Notes under the pieces: generated by a model
Databases searched by the model: none
Seen by the model: the letters and a program-made list of their open reading frames with translations, nothing else
Told to the model about the DNA's origin: nothing
In this document: positions 18,043-25,381 of the stretch, piece by piece
Position numbering within the stretch: the first letter of the stretch is position 1
How the letters are laid out: each line of letters opens with the position of its first letter
Assembly (NCBI GenBank): GCA_948471055.1
Contig: CAOKQZ010000014.1
Coordinates: 1-44,447 of the forward strand
From: an uncultured Clostridium sp.
GTDB taxonomy: Bacteria; Bacillota; Clostridia; TANB77; CAG-508
Reading direction: 5' to 3'
Length of the DNA stretch: 44,447 nt
Position numbers and translations under genes: made by a program

Positions 18043-18823
18043 TTGTGTTAAAATTAACTAATATCAGTATAAATCTATCAATAATACAATAACAGTTCAT
18101 AAGGAGCAACAGTCATTTTTCTAGTTTGAGCCGTAACCTTTCCCACTAAAACAACAAACAACCCTTAAACACAATTTTCAACTGAAATAAGATAACTTGA
18201 AGATAAAGAATAACCGAATTAGTGAAAATATAAGAAAGTAGGTAATAGAAATGGTAAGAATAATAAAGGAAAATCAAGAGTCGCAACAAAAACTAAATTT
18301 CTACAAGGCATACAATAAAATTTGAAAGCAAGTAAGGGAAATAATGCAACAAATAAAACAAATAGATAAGTATAGTGATAAACAAGAAGAATATATGAAA
18401 TTAACAATAGTAGATATATCTCGTTTGCTAGAAGAGGTATCTAATACATTAAAGGAAAAATTAAAGAAATAAGAGATAGAAAGTAACAATAATCAGTTTA
18501 GATTAAGAAAGACTTTAAACAAGTTTTTCAGTTTTGAGCAAAACCTTTTCCAATGAATAAATAAACAATGCTTGAAGAGGAAATAAACAACAATTAAAGT
18601 AAGAATAACAATAAGAAGCGGACAAGTAAAATCTAATAGAATAAATACATACATATATTAAGTAATAAAGGTTAGATTAGAGGGAATATAAACAAGAAAA
18701 TAATAGTAGTAAATGTAAAATGTTGAAATGTTTTTAGCTTTCAGTAGCATAACAGACAAATCAGTAAATGTAAGATATAGAAATGTTTTTAGCTTTGAGA
18801 AACTTAATAATCAAGTAAATGAA
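18043..18823. other. Gene-poor right end of the tRNA-Glu element with iterated motifs
   Basis: Nearly 800 bases with at most the small ORF at 18251-18472. A motif of the form T5, then AG or CAG, then a Ttt-GAGC-like tail recurs near 18117, 18522, 18731 and 18786. The last two are part of 34-base repeats at 18708-18741 and 18763-18796, 31 of 34 identical and 55 bases apart. This could be an origin, a recombinase accessory region or a regulator array. No further genes are seen. Confidence 0.45.
18251..18472 (+). pseudogene. Short ORF with an in-frame TGA; its 42-residue 3' part may be a gene
   Basis: ATG at 18251 reads MVRIIKENQESQQKLNFYK and on to a TGA, then continues in the same frame through an ATG at 18344 to a TAA at 18470-18472. 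The 3' part alone (42 residues, MQQIKQIDKYSDKQEEYMKL and on to TLKEKLKK) is a charged helix with an AAGGGAA-like site upstream. Either a nonsense mutation split a ~73-codon gene, or only the 3' part is translated. TGA is an ordinary stop elsewhere in the window, so recoding is unlikely. Confidence 0.4.
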
Positions 18824-18852
18824 AAAACTCACTTATAAAATCAGTGAGTTTT
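18824..18852. terminator. Bidirectional hairpin next to the att site
   Basis: AAAACTCACT (18824-18833) pairs perfectly over 10 bases with AGTGAGTTTT (18843-18852), with T-rich sequence on both outer sides. It would insulate the element from the tRNA-Glu transcription unit. Confidence 0.7.
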
Positions 18853-18913
18853 CATTTTGTCCAATTTCAGTGGTAGGCTTACAGCGAAACCTCCTACAAA
18901 GAAATACATTTTG

Positions 18914-18934
18914 GTTTTTGGAACGTTTTGGTGA
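18914..18934. repeat. att direct repeat at the tRNA-Glu 3' end
   Basis: This 21-base copy is identical to 11960-11980. Its TGGTGA end is the CCA terminus and discriminator region of tRNA-Glu, so integration leaves the tRNA intact. The central AACGTT is a plausible serine-recombinase crossover core. Confidence 0.85.
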
Positions 18935-19003
18935 CCCGTACGGGAATCGAACCCATGATTCAGCCTTGAGAGGGCTGCGTCTTAACCGCTTGACCAACGG
19001 GCC
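18929..19003 (-). tRNA. tRNA-Glu (CTC anticodon)
   Basis: A full cloverleaf reads on the minus strand. The acceptor GGCCCGT pairs with ACGGGTC (one G-U), the D arm contains GGTCAAGCGGTTAAGAC, and the anticodon stem CAGCC/GGCTG holds loop CTCTCAA with anticodon CTC. The T arm is ATGGG-TTCGATT-CCCGT, and CCA is genome-encoded. The 3' end is the integration target of the 7 kb element. Transcription comes from the mrnC side. Confidence 0.93.
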
Positions 19004-19047
19004 TTGTTTTTATTCTTTACATAGGATACCATGTTTTTTCGTTTCTG

Positions 19048-19450
19048 TCAAATGCATTTTTGTAATATTTCGTTTAATCGTTTGTTTTGTTTGGTTAAAT
19101 ATAAATATCCAATTAGTCCTTCAAAGGCGGTAGAATACATATATTCTGTGACATCGGCGTTTTTTGGTAAATGGTGATTTCCGTGTGTTTCGTGCTCTTC
19201 TTACAATGTCTTTTTCTTCTTCAGTTAAGTCTGGCATAATTTTTTCTAATATGTGTGCTTGTGCTGCTGCTTTTACATATTGAATAGCTTCTATATGTAA
19301 TTTATGTGGGTTTTGTTTTGTTGTATCAACAAGATGTGTACGAATATATAATTCATATACCGCATCCCCTACATATGCCCATACCAGTGGTGACATGAAA
19401 TTTACTTCTTCTTTTCCTTTTGTTAACATATTTTCAAATATGGTTTCCAT
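19048..19450 (-). pseudogene. mrnC: Mini-ribonuclease III, frameshifted by one base
   Basis: The start at 19450 (AAGGAG site) gives METIFENMLTKGKEEV, SPLVWAYVGDAVYELYIRTH and EEKDIVRRARNT. The raw frame then runs into a false tail ending at 19121. Removing the plus-strand G at 19183 restores GNHHLPKNADVTEYMYSTAF and EGLIGYLYLTKQ, ending at a TGA at 19048-19050. The result is 133 residues, the normal size of MrnC, which matures 23S rRNA ends as a dimer. PKNADVTEY-STAFE-GYLYL is the family signature, so the identification is firm. The exact lesion could lie a few bases either side. Because the gene is usually kept intact and the lesion matches others in the window, sequence error is a strong alternative. 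It overlaps no gene and sits 9 bases after rbgA. Confidence 0.85.
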
Positions 19451-19459
19451 ATATTCTCC

Positions 19460-20386
19460 TTATTTTACTGTTTCTATGGTAATTCTTCCCATTTTTCCGG
19501 TTCGAAAATCGTCGATGATGATACCTGCTACTCTTTCTTCATCAATATAACCTCCAGAAAGAATTGCTCCTCTTTTTTTTGCAATTCTGGTTATGATTTC
19601 GGCTACCTGTTCATTCGGATTTTCGATTGTTTTCGTTATTGTTTCTAATTCTTCTTTTGTTATTTTGTATCTTTCTAATAGTCGTTCTTCTTTGTTTTGT
19701 ATGAACCATTTTATTAAATAAAAAGCCATTTGTGTTTTTTCTAATATTTCGTCTTTAATAGTACCAGTTACGGATAAATGCAAGCCTACTGTCTCGGATT
19801 CAAATTTTGGCCATAAAATACCCGGAGTATCTAATAATTCAATTTCATTCGATACACGAATCCACTGTTTTTGTTTGGTAAAACCTGGTTTGTTTCCAAC
19901 GCCAGCCGATGTCTTTTTTGCCATTCGATTAATCAAAGAAGATTTTCCTACATTGGGAATTCCTAAAATCATCATACGAACCGATTTCCCTACTCTTCCT
20001 TTTTGAATGCTTTTACTTACCTCTTCTTTTGCCATTTCTTTTATGGTACGAATTAATTCTTGCACTCCTACACCCGAATTAGAGTCTGTCAAAACCGTTT
20101 TTATCCCTTTATTTTCAAAATCCTTCACCCATTTTTGGTTTTCTTTTTCCTCTGCCAAATCACATTTATTTAGTACAACGATTTTCTTCTTACTGCCTAC
20201 AATTTCCTTAATATCTGGATTTTGACTAGAAACTGGAATACGAGCATCCAACAACTCTAATACAATATCAACTAGCTTCAAATCTTCTAAAATCTGCCTT
20301 TTGGTTTTTACCATATGCCCCGGATACCAGTTAATGGAGACTTTAGAAAAACTTTCTGTACTGCTATTTTTATTGATTTTTTCCAT
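19460..20386 (-). CDS. rbgA: Ribosome biogenesis GTPase RbgA (YlqF)
   Basis: 308 residues of a circularly permuted GTPase. The N-terminal signature WYPGHMVKTKR is at ~21-31. G4 NKCDLAE (~93-99) precedes G1 GIPNVGKSS (~141-149), and G3 DTPGILWP follows (~190-197). The C-terminal helical domain contains ERYKITKEELE and ends in the basic DDFRTGKMGRITIETVK. RbgA completes late 50S subunit assembly. The AGGAGGG site lies 9 bases before the ATG. It is followed by mrnC as in a common Firmicutes order. The second mobile element ends within ~55 bases of its start codon, so its original upstream context has been replaced. Confidence 0.9.
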   Translation of the reverse strand: MEKINKNSSTESFSKVSINWYPGHMVKTKRQILEDLKLVDIVLELLDARIPVSSQNPDIKEIVGSKKKIVVLNKCDLAEEKENQKWVKDFENKGIKTVLTDSNSGVGVQELIRTIKEMAKEEVSKSIQKGRVGKSVRMMILGIPNVGKSSLINRMAKKTSAGVGNKPGFTKQKQWIRVSNEIELLDTPGILWPKFESETVGLHLSVTGTIKDEILEKTQMAFYLIKWFIQNKEERLLERYKITKEELETITKTIENPNEQVAEIITRIAKKRGAILSGGYIDEERVAGIIIDDFRTGKMGRITIETVK

Positions 20387-20441
20387 AAAAAAATCCCTCC
20401 TTTTTCTATAATTTACTATTTTATTTCAAGTAAAAAGTCCC

Positions 20442-22040
20442 CTATATTATATCACATTTATGCTCATTTATAAAGTTACTTGCCTCAAAATATTTATCTT
20501 CATATTTAAAAACTGTCATTATACTTTTATCATCATTTACAATGATATTATCAATTAACTCATCTATAACTGTCTTACTTAATTCATTTATATTTTCTCT
20601 GACTTTAAATTTATCTATCCATTCTCTATTTTGTTCCGATTTAAAGTCTATCTTTTCTATTTTATCTTCTAACTCATTAGTTTCTTTTTTTAACTTTAAT
20701 AATATATCTGCATATTCTTTTTTATACTCATTGTATTCTTTAGTAGTTATAAAATCATTTGCTAAATCATCTTTTAAAGATTCATTAAGTAGTTTATACT
20801 TATCAATTTTCTTATTATTTTCTTCTAAACGATTATTTAAAATCTCCAAGTCATAATTTACATTACTATTTTTTACTATACATTCAATTTTCTTATCTAT
20901 ATCAACAATTAGGTTAATATGTTGATTAACAACATCTAATATGTCCTTTTCTAATTTCTTTTTTGCACAAGCGTGGCTAGAACAACTTTTCTTATATAAA
21001 TAAGAAGAACAATAGTAATATTCATATCCTTTAGACTTTCTCAATATTAAATTGCAACCACATTTTTCGCACTTTATATGTCCAGCAAATAAATCATATT
21101 CATTATTCTTTTGAATCCTTATATCTCTATTGTAAATTATATTTTGTACTTGTTCAAATTCCTCTTTTGTTACTAATGCCTTATGATGATTAGGGACAAT
21201 AATCCAATCATTCATATCTATTTCAAGATTTTTATGAATTTTATGACTTATTTTTTTCCTTTTCCCTTGTACTAAATCTCCTGTATAAGATTGATTTTTC
21301 AAAATCTTATCAAGTTTTTTGGTACTCCAAGTTTTCATTGATTCGGTTACTTTATAATTATAAGTAGATTCTTCTATTTTATATAACGCAGGTGGCAGAA
21401 TACCTAATTCATTTAGTTCCTCCACTACCTCTCTTTTACTCTTTCCGTTCAAAATCATTTTAAATATCTTTCTCACAATAGTTGCTGCTTTTTTATCAAT
21501 AATAAATTTATGCTTATTATTAGGATCTTTTAAGTATCCATAAGGTGCAACAGAACCAATAAATTCTCCATTTACTTTTTTAGTATCTAACACACTTCTA
21601 ACTTTATTAGAAATATCTCTTGCATACTCATCATTCATTAGATTTTTAAATGGAACAATTACATTGTTTACTGAATTAGGATCTTTAAAACTATCAACAT
21701 TATCGTTTATTGCAATGAATCTTATATTATATAATGGAAAGATTTGTTCAAGATAATTTCCTACCTCTATATAATTTCTTCCTAATCGTGATAAATCCTT
21801 TACTAAAATAGCATTTATTTTGCCATTTTTCATATCATTTAATAATCTTTGAAAATCTGGTCTGTTAAAATCTGTTCCTGTGAATCCATCATCAATATAA
21901 AAGTCTTTTAATTTTAAATCGCTATTATTCTTTAAAAATAAGTTAATTAAACTTTTTTGATTAGTAATACTATTAGATTCTGCTTTATCGCCATCATCAC
22001 TAGAAAGCCTCACATAAGCAGCAACTTTCCATTTTTCCAT
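20442..22040 (-). CDS. Large serine recombinase (third of three)
   Basis: 532 residues from the ATG at 22040, chosen for the GGAGGAAG site 6 bases upstream; a longer frame to 22148 would lie within the preceding gene. The catalytic domain starts YVRLSSDDGD with Ser13, followed by KDLSRLGRNYIEVGNYLEQI. Then come the recombinase domain (GSVAPYGYLKDPNNKHKFII) and a zinc ribbon CEKCGCNLILRKSKG ... YYCSS. A long coiled coil follows (about 400-500, ILNNRLEENNKKIDKYK). All key residues are present. It overlaps the preceding recombinase by 41 bases, so they are translationally coupled. It would cut and exchange at the element's att sites with its partners. Confidence 0.88.
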   Translation of the reverse strand: MEKWKVAAYVRLSSDDGDKAESNSITNQKSLINLFLKNNSDLKLKDFYIDDGFTGTDFNRPDFQRLLNDMKNGKINAILVKDLSRLGRNYIEVGNYLEQIFPLYNIRFIAINDNVDSFKDPNSVNNVIVPFKNLMNDEYARDISNKVRSVLDTKKVNGEFIGSVAPYGYLKDPNNKHKFIIDKKAATIVRKIFKMILNGKSKREVVEELNELGILPPALYKIEESTYNYKVTESMKTWSTKKLDKILKNQSYTGDLVQGKRKKISHKIHKNLEIDMNDWIIVPNHHKALVTKEEFEQVQNIIYNRDIRIQKNNEYDLFAGHIKCEKCGCNLILRKSKGYEYYYCSSYLYKKSCSSHACAKKKLEKDILDVVNQHINLIVDIDKKIECIVKNSNVNYDLEILNNRLEENNKKIDKYKLLNESLKDDLANDFITTKEYNEYKKEYADILLKLKKETNELEDKIEKIDFKSEQNREWIDKFKVRENINELSKTVIDELIDNIIVNDDKSIMTVFKYEDKYFEASNFINEHKCDII

Positions 22041-23697
22041 TTTTCGCTTCCTCCATTTCCCTAATAAATTCCATTGCTTTTTCATATTCATCTTGATACT
22101 TAAATTTAATTGATATATTCCCACCCTCGTGAACATATATACATTCAATTAGTTCATCAATAATATCTTTAGTTAATTCTTTAACTTTTTTGTTTCTTCT
22201 AAAATGTTCTATCCAATAGTCATCTTTTTTTAAGTTTTTAACATTTTCTAAATAAACATTTTCAAGTGCTTTTATTTCCTTATTATATATTTCAATTCTC
22301 TCATCATAATCTTTTGAATAATTCAAAAAATCTTCTCTACTTATTTTTTCAAATTTCCAATCTTCATAACTTACTTTTTTTAATTTTTTTAATTTATCTA
22401 TTTCATTATTTAGTTTATTAACTTTACTCAAATATTCCTGCTCATAATTACTACTTGCACTATTATTTTTAACCTTTTCAATAGTTTTTTCTAAACTTAA
22501 TACCATTTTTATTTGTAATATAATCATATCTAAAACTGTGCTATATAAATCCACAGTTCGTATTTTATGAGGAGAACACACATCACTTTGAGTTTTATAA
22601 CTTCTGCAATAGAAATTAGAACAGGTTCTTTTTCCTCTAAAATCTTCCATCCTACACATAGCGTGTCCACAATCTGCACATTTAATTTTCCAACCAAAGA
22701 TAGATGGTTGAGAAGGTTTTTTTCTATCACATTTTCTTTCATCTATTAAACTTCTAACCTTTTCAAAATCTGTAATATTAACTATACCTTCGTGTGTATT
22801 TTTAACGATAATCCATTCTTCTTTAGGTTTAGATACTTGCCTATGATTTTTATAACTTATAGTTCCAGTTCTGTTATAAACTAAATTTCCAATATAAGTT
22901 TCATTCGTTAAAATGTTACTAACTGTTGTTTTACTCCATTTATACTTTGATTCTACTGTGGTAGATTCTAAATCTATTTGATATTTATTTCTTCTTTGAA
23001 TTTCTTTTCTGCATAAAATATGATTATTATTTAGATATTTGCATATTTTTAATATTCCATCTCCATTTAAAGCCATTTTATATATAAGTCTTACATTTTT
23101 CGCTTCATCTTCATCAATAATTAAATGATGAAGATCCTTTGGATCTTTCTTATAGCCATAGGGTGTTGTTCCTCCAACAAATTCCCCATTTTTAGATTTA
23201 GTAAGTAAAACGCTTCTAACTTTATTAGAAATATCTCTTGCATACTCATCATTCATAATATTCTTAAATGGAACAACCACATTATTTATTGACTTTGGAT
23301 CTTTAAAACTATCAATGTTATCATTTATCGCAATAAATCTTACATTGTATAAAGGAAAGTTATATTCAAGATAATTTCCTACTTCTATATAATTTCTTCC
23401 AAATCTTGATAAGTCTTTTACAATAACTGTATTGATTCTTCCATTTACTACATCACTAAACATTCTCTTAAATCCAGGTCTATTAAAACTTGTTCCAGAA
23501 TAGCCATCATCTACATAGTAATCCACTATTTTCAAATCGTGTTCGTTCTTTAAATAATAAGTTATCAATTCTCTTTGATTCTTAATGCTATCTGATTCTG
23601 CATTATCTCCATCATCACTAGAAAGTCTGCAATATATTCCAACATTCCACTTTACTTCTACTGAACTAATTATTTCTTTCTTACTTTTACGAGGCAT
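22000..23697 (-). CDS. Large serine recombinase (second of three)
   Basis: 565 residues. The catalytic domain starts IYCRLSSDDGDNAES with Ser26, followed by KDLSRFGRNYIEVGNYLEYN. Then come the recombinase domain (GGTTPYGYKKDPKDLHHLII), a zinc ribbon CADCGHAMCRMEDFRGK ... CSNFYC and a coiled coil (~410-500). It is close in sequence to the third recombinase through the catalytic half, so the pair arose by duplication, but the C-terminal DNA-binding parts differ. GAGGTG precedes the ATG and overlaps the end of the small first recombinase. The two probably act on different half-sites or in different directions; that is inference from other multi-recombinase elements. Confidence 0.88.
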   Translation of the reverse strand: MPRKSKKEIISSVEVKWNVGIYCRLSSDDGDNAESDSIKNQRELITYYLKNEHDLKIVDYYVDDGYSGTSFNRPGFKRMFSDVVNGRINTVIVKDLSRFGRNYIEVGNYLEYNFPLYNVRFIAINDNIDSFKDPKSINNVVVPFKNIMNDEYARDISNKVRSVLLTKSKNGEFVGGTTPYGYKKDPKDLHHLIIDEDEAKNVRLIYKMALNGDGILKICKYLNNNHILCRKEIQRRNKYQIDLESTTVESKYKWSKTTVSNILTNETYIGNLVYNRTGTISYKNHRQVSKPKEEWIIVKNTHEGIVNITDFEKVRSLIDERKCDRKKPSQPSIFGWKIKCADCGHAMCRMEDFRGKRTCSNFYCRSYKTQSDVCSPHKIRTVDLYSTVLDMIILQIKMVLSLEKTIEKVKNNSASSNYEQEYLSKVNKLNNEIDKLKKLKKVSYEDWKFEKISREDFLNYSKDYDERIEIYNKEIKALENVYLENVKNLKKDDYWIEHFRRNKKVKELTKDIIDELIECIYVHEGGNISIKFKYQDEYEKAMEFIREMEEAKNGKMESCCLCEAF

Positions 23698-23700
23698 ATA

Positions 23701-24168
23701 TCACACCTCACTTTTAGCAAGATTTCTCTTTTTCCATTCTCTTGTTGCTTTTATCCTTGCAGCCATATCCCTTTTATATATTTCGTTAATTGCTTTTGAG
23801 ATTTGCTTACATAAACTTTTTTCTTCTGAAGAATATTCATCTTGAATACCAATAATGTTTACTAGGTCTTTTACTATAAATTCTCCAAAATCACTTTCTA
23901 GTTCTATTACATCTCTGTTTAATCTTGATATGTTGCATACAATTATTGTGTTTATTAACCCTTTCATTACATCATTTAACAATCTTGCATATTCTGGTCT
24001 GTTCTTATCTATTCCAGAAAAGCCACAATCAGCATATATTCCAGATAGTCCTTTCATTTCTTCCTTTTCTAAATAGGCAAGTATCAAATTTATCTGTAAA
24101 TTTATACTTTCTACACACTCTCTATTAGTTCTCACATATACTGCTATCTTTTTTTCGGATTTTTTCAT
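23701..24168 (-). CDS. Small resolvase-domain protein lacking the catalytic serine (first of three)
   Basis: 155 residues from the ATG at 24168 (AAAGGAGAGG upstream; a TTG at 24186 is possible). It has only the N-terminal resolvase fold: IAVYVRTNRECVESINLQIN, YADCGFSGIDKNRPEYARLL and VCNISRLNRDVIELES. Where active relatives read Y-x-R-x-S, it has Y11-V-R13-T-N15, so the nucleophilic Ser is Asn. The SRLNRD arginine motif is kept. It lacks a recombinase domain and zinc ribbon. It cannot cut DNA by the usual chemistry and may be an accessory subunit or directionality partner of the two large recombinases. It is the first gene of the three-gene operon and ends 3 bases before the next start. Confidence 0.75.
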   Translation of the reverse strand: MKKSEKKIAVYVRTNRECVESINLQINLILAYLEKEEMKGLSGIYADCGFSGIDKNRPEYARLLNDVMKGLINTIIVCNISRLNRDVIELESDFGEFIVKDLVNIIGIQDEYSSEEKSLCKQISKAINEIYKRDMAARIKATREWKKRNLAKSEV

Positions 24169-24259
24169 AGTATCCTCTCCTTTCAATTACGCTCTAATTT
24201 TAGAAGAAATAAACTATTTTTGCGATTGTGCGATTTTTGATTTTGCACATTTGATTTTC

Positions 24260-24535
24260 TTATCTGTATATGCTTTTAATTACATTAGTAATACAGTCTT
24301 CTGCTTTCCTATCGTTATTTGAAAACGCTATCTTTACTAATCTGCCATTTACCTTAAATACATAAGGATTTTTTGCAGCAATTAAAAAATCAAGCACTCT
24401 TTCGTTACTTGACTTTTTTTTGCTAATTTTAATATCTTTTATATCATCAACATCATCTGGATTGATTTCATTAAGTGGTGTGTTTCTACATCTTTCTAAT
24501 TTTTCTTGTAATACAGTAATATCTATATTTTTCAA
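24260..24535 (-). CDS. Small mobile-element protein (DUF6870-like)
   Basis: 91 residues starting at a TTG (24535) with AGGAGGT 8 bases upstream. It contains LEKLERCRNTPLNEINPDDV-type N-terminal text and the C-terminal signature KNPYVFKVNGRLVKIAFS and KAEDCITNVI. This resembles DUF6870, small proteins found beside recombinases in clostridial elements (from memory). Its start overlaps the end of the previous gene by four bases. Function unknown; the position between a toxin operon and recombinases suggests a role in element upkeep. Confidence 0.6.
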   Translation of the reverse strand: MKNIDITVLQEKLERCRNTPLNEINPDDVDDIKDIKISKKKSSNERVLDFLIAAKNPYVFKVNGRLVKIAFSNNDRKAEDCITNVIKSIYR

Positions 24536-24732
24536 TTTAAAACCTCCTTATATTTTCTTAAACATTTAAACTTAAATTCTTTCAACGATTTAAAACCAAA
24601 CAAATTACACTTTATTAAGACATCCTGTACCATACCTTTTGCTTCTTTTTTATTTTCTGCTTTTACACACACATCTAATTTACTTTTTTTAGTAATAATA
24701 GTTACTATATAATTCTTTCTTTTGTCTTTCAT
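24532..24732 (-). CDS. Small basic hypothetical protein
   Basis: 66 residues, Lys-rich with a beta-strand start (NYIVTIITKKSKLDVCVKAE) and a helical end (LKEFKFKCLRKYKEVLN). AGGAGG is 9 bases upstream of the ATG. It overlaps the end of the MazF-like gene by 44 bases and the next gene by 4, so it is part of one tightly packed operon. A role as toxin partner cannot be shown. Confidence 0.5.
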   Translation of the reverse strand: MKDKRKNYIVTIITKKSKLDVCVKAENKKEAKGMVQDVLIKCNLFGFKSLKEFKFKCLRKYKEVLN

Positions 24733-25126
24733 CTATCTTTCCTCCTAATCCTAAACTTTTTAAATAACCTATTATATCTATTTCAAATGTATCAACAAGT
24801 GCATTGTCAATTTTCTGTATTTGAAAATCATTAAGTCTTCCTAAATAATTTTGTAACCTACTTTTATCAATTACTCTGGTCTGTTCTAATAGCACTAATG
24901 AATTAAACCTTAAATAATTGTTTTTAGGAATAAATATATGCGTTGGCAAGAATCTTTTTTTTAATACTTTGGTTAATGGAGCAATTATTACTGTTGGGCT
25001 ATATTTATTTCCAAAGTCGTTTTGAATTACCACCACAGGTCTTTCTCCACTTTGTTCGCTTCCTACTGCAGGATTTAATATTGCATAATATATATCGCCC
25101 TTACTAATTTGACTATTATCTATCAT
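24689..25126 (-). CDS. MazF/PemK-family endoribonuclease-like protein
   Basis: 145 residues. The family pattern is clear: GDIYYAILNPAVGSEQSGER, PVVVIQNDFGNKYSPTVIIA (~31-50), PLTKV, NSLVLLEQTRVIDKSRL (~76-92) and an ALVDTFEI helix. These include the E-x-x-G-x-R-P loop and the strand expected to carry the catalytic Thr region. MazF proteins cleave mRNA at short motifs. The start overlaps the preceding small gene by 11 bases. The family's usual MazE antitoxin is not evident; the 69-residue protein upstream and the 66-residue protein downstream are candidates by position only. Confidence 0.85.
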   Translation of the reverse strand: MIDNSQISKGDIYYAILNPAVGSEQSGERPVVVIQNDFGNKYSPTVIIAPLTKVLKKRFLPTHIFIPKNNYLRFNSLVLLEQTRVIDKSRLQNYLGRLNDFQIQKIDNALVDTFEIDIIGYLKSLGLGGKIDERQKKELYSNYYY

Positions 25127-25325
25127 TTTTCTTTATTTCAACTTTATATATAATGCGTGGTGGTTCTTCAAACAAATTTAATATATTTAACCTTTTCCCT
25201 TTTAAATAATTAGTTAAAACTCTATCTACATCTTCTTGTGCCTTTTGCATACTTGTTTGTGAATGATCCATAGTAGTTTCAAATATCAATTTAACATTAA
25301 CCTTATAAACTTTTCTTTTTTTCAT
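25116..25325 (-). CDS. Small hypothetical protein upstream of the MazF-like gene
   Basis: 69 residues: KKRKVYKVNVKLIFETTMDH, SQTSMQKAQEDVDRVLTNYL, then PPRIIYKVEIKKND. The strand-helix-strand layout shows no AbrB or ribbon-helix-helix motif. A perfect AGGAGG precedes the ATG. It is the first gene of the toxin operon and lies directly behind a terminator hairpin and a candidate structured RNA, so its expression may depend on readthrough. It could be an antitoxin by position. Confidence 0.5.
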   Translation of the reverse strand: MKKRKVYKVNVKLIFETTMDHSQTSMQKAQEDVDRVLTNYLKGKRLNILNLFEEPPRIIYKVEIKKNDR

Positions 25326-25344
25326 TTTTATTTCCTCCTATATG

Positions 25345-25381
25345 TAAAAAAGCCAAAATATCTAATGATAAATTGGCTTTT
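25345..25381 (-). terminator. Terminator between the candidate RNA and the toxin operon
   Basis: AAAAGCCAA and TTGGCTTTT arms flank a loop of about 18 bases, followed by a T-run on the minus strand. It lies only 20 bases before the ATG of the 69-residue protein, immediately upstream of its AGGAGG. It either ends a separate small RNA or acts as an attenuator. Confidence 0.7.

Larger units (their letters stand above)
11960..18934. mobile_element. ~7 kb element integrated at the 3' end of tRNA-Glu
   Basis: The element is bounded by 21-base perfect direct repeats, at 11960-11980 and overlapping the tRNA-Glu CCA end at 18914-18934. Inside are a serine integrase at the left end, an HUH replication initiator with small partner genes, a zinc-finger protein, an XRE regulator, a small membrane protein and an 870-base gene-poor right end. 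No relaxase with a coupling protein, capsid or secretion genes are seen. It therefore looks like a small integrative plasmid-like or mobilizable element rather than a prophage. With all seven integrase lesions taken at face value it would be immobile without help. Confidence 0.85.

Noticed and set aside
18251..18472. TGA recoded as tryptophan
   Set aside because: TGA is used as a genuine stop elsewhere (for example the restored ends of mrnC and the integrase), and large intact genes show no in-frame TGA.
18819..19133. Plus-strand ORF reading GDPYGNRTHDSALRG
   Set aside because: This is the antisense translation of tRNA-Glu, a common false protein. It has no start site support.
20442..23697. 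CcrA/CcrB-type cassette of an SCC element
   Set aside because: The order of one small inactive and two large recombinases, the sequence motifs and the insertion next to rbgA rather than rlmH do not fit SCC.
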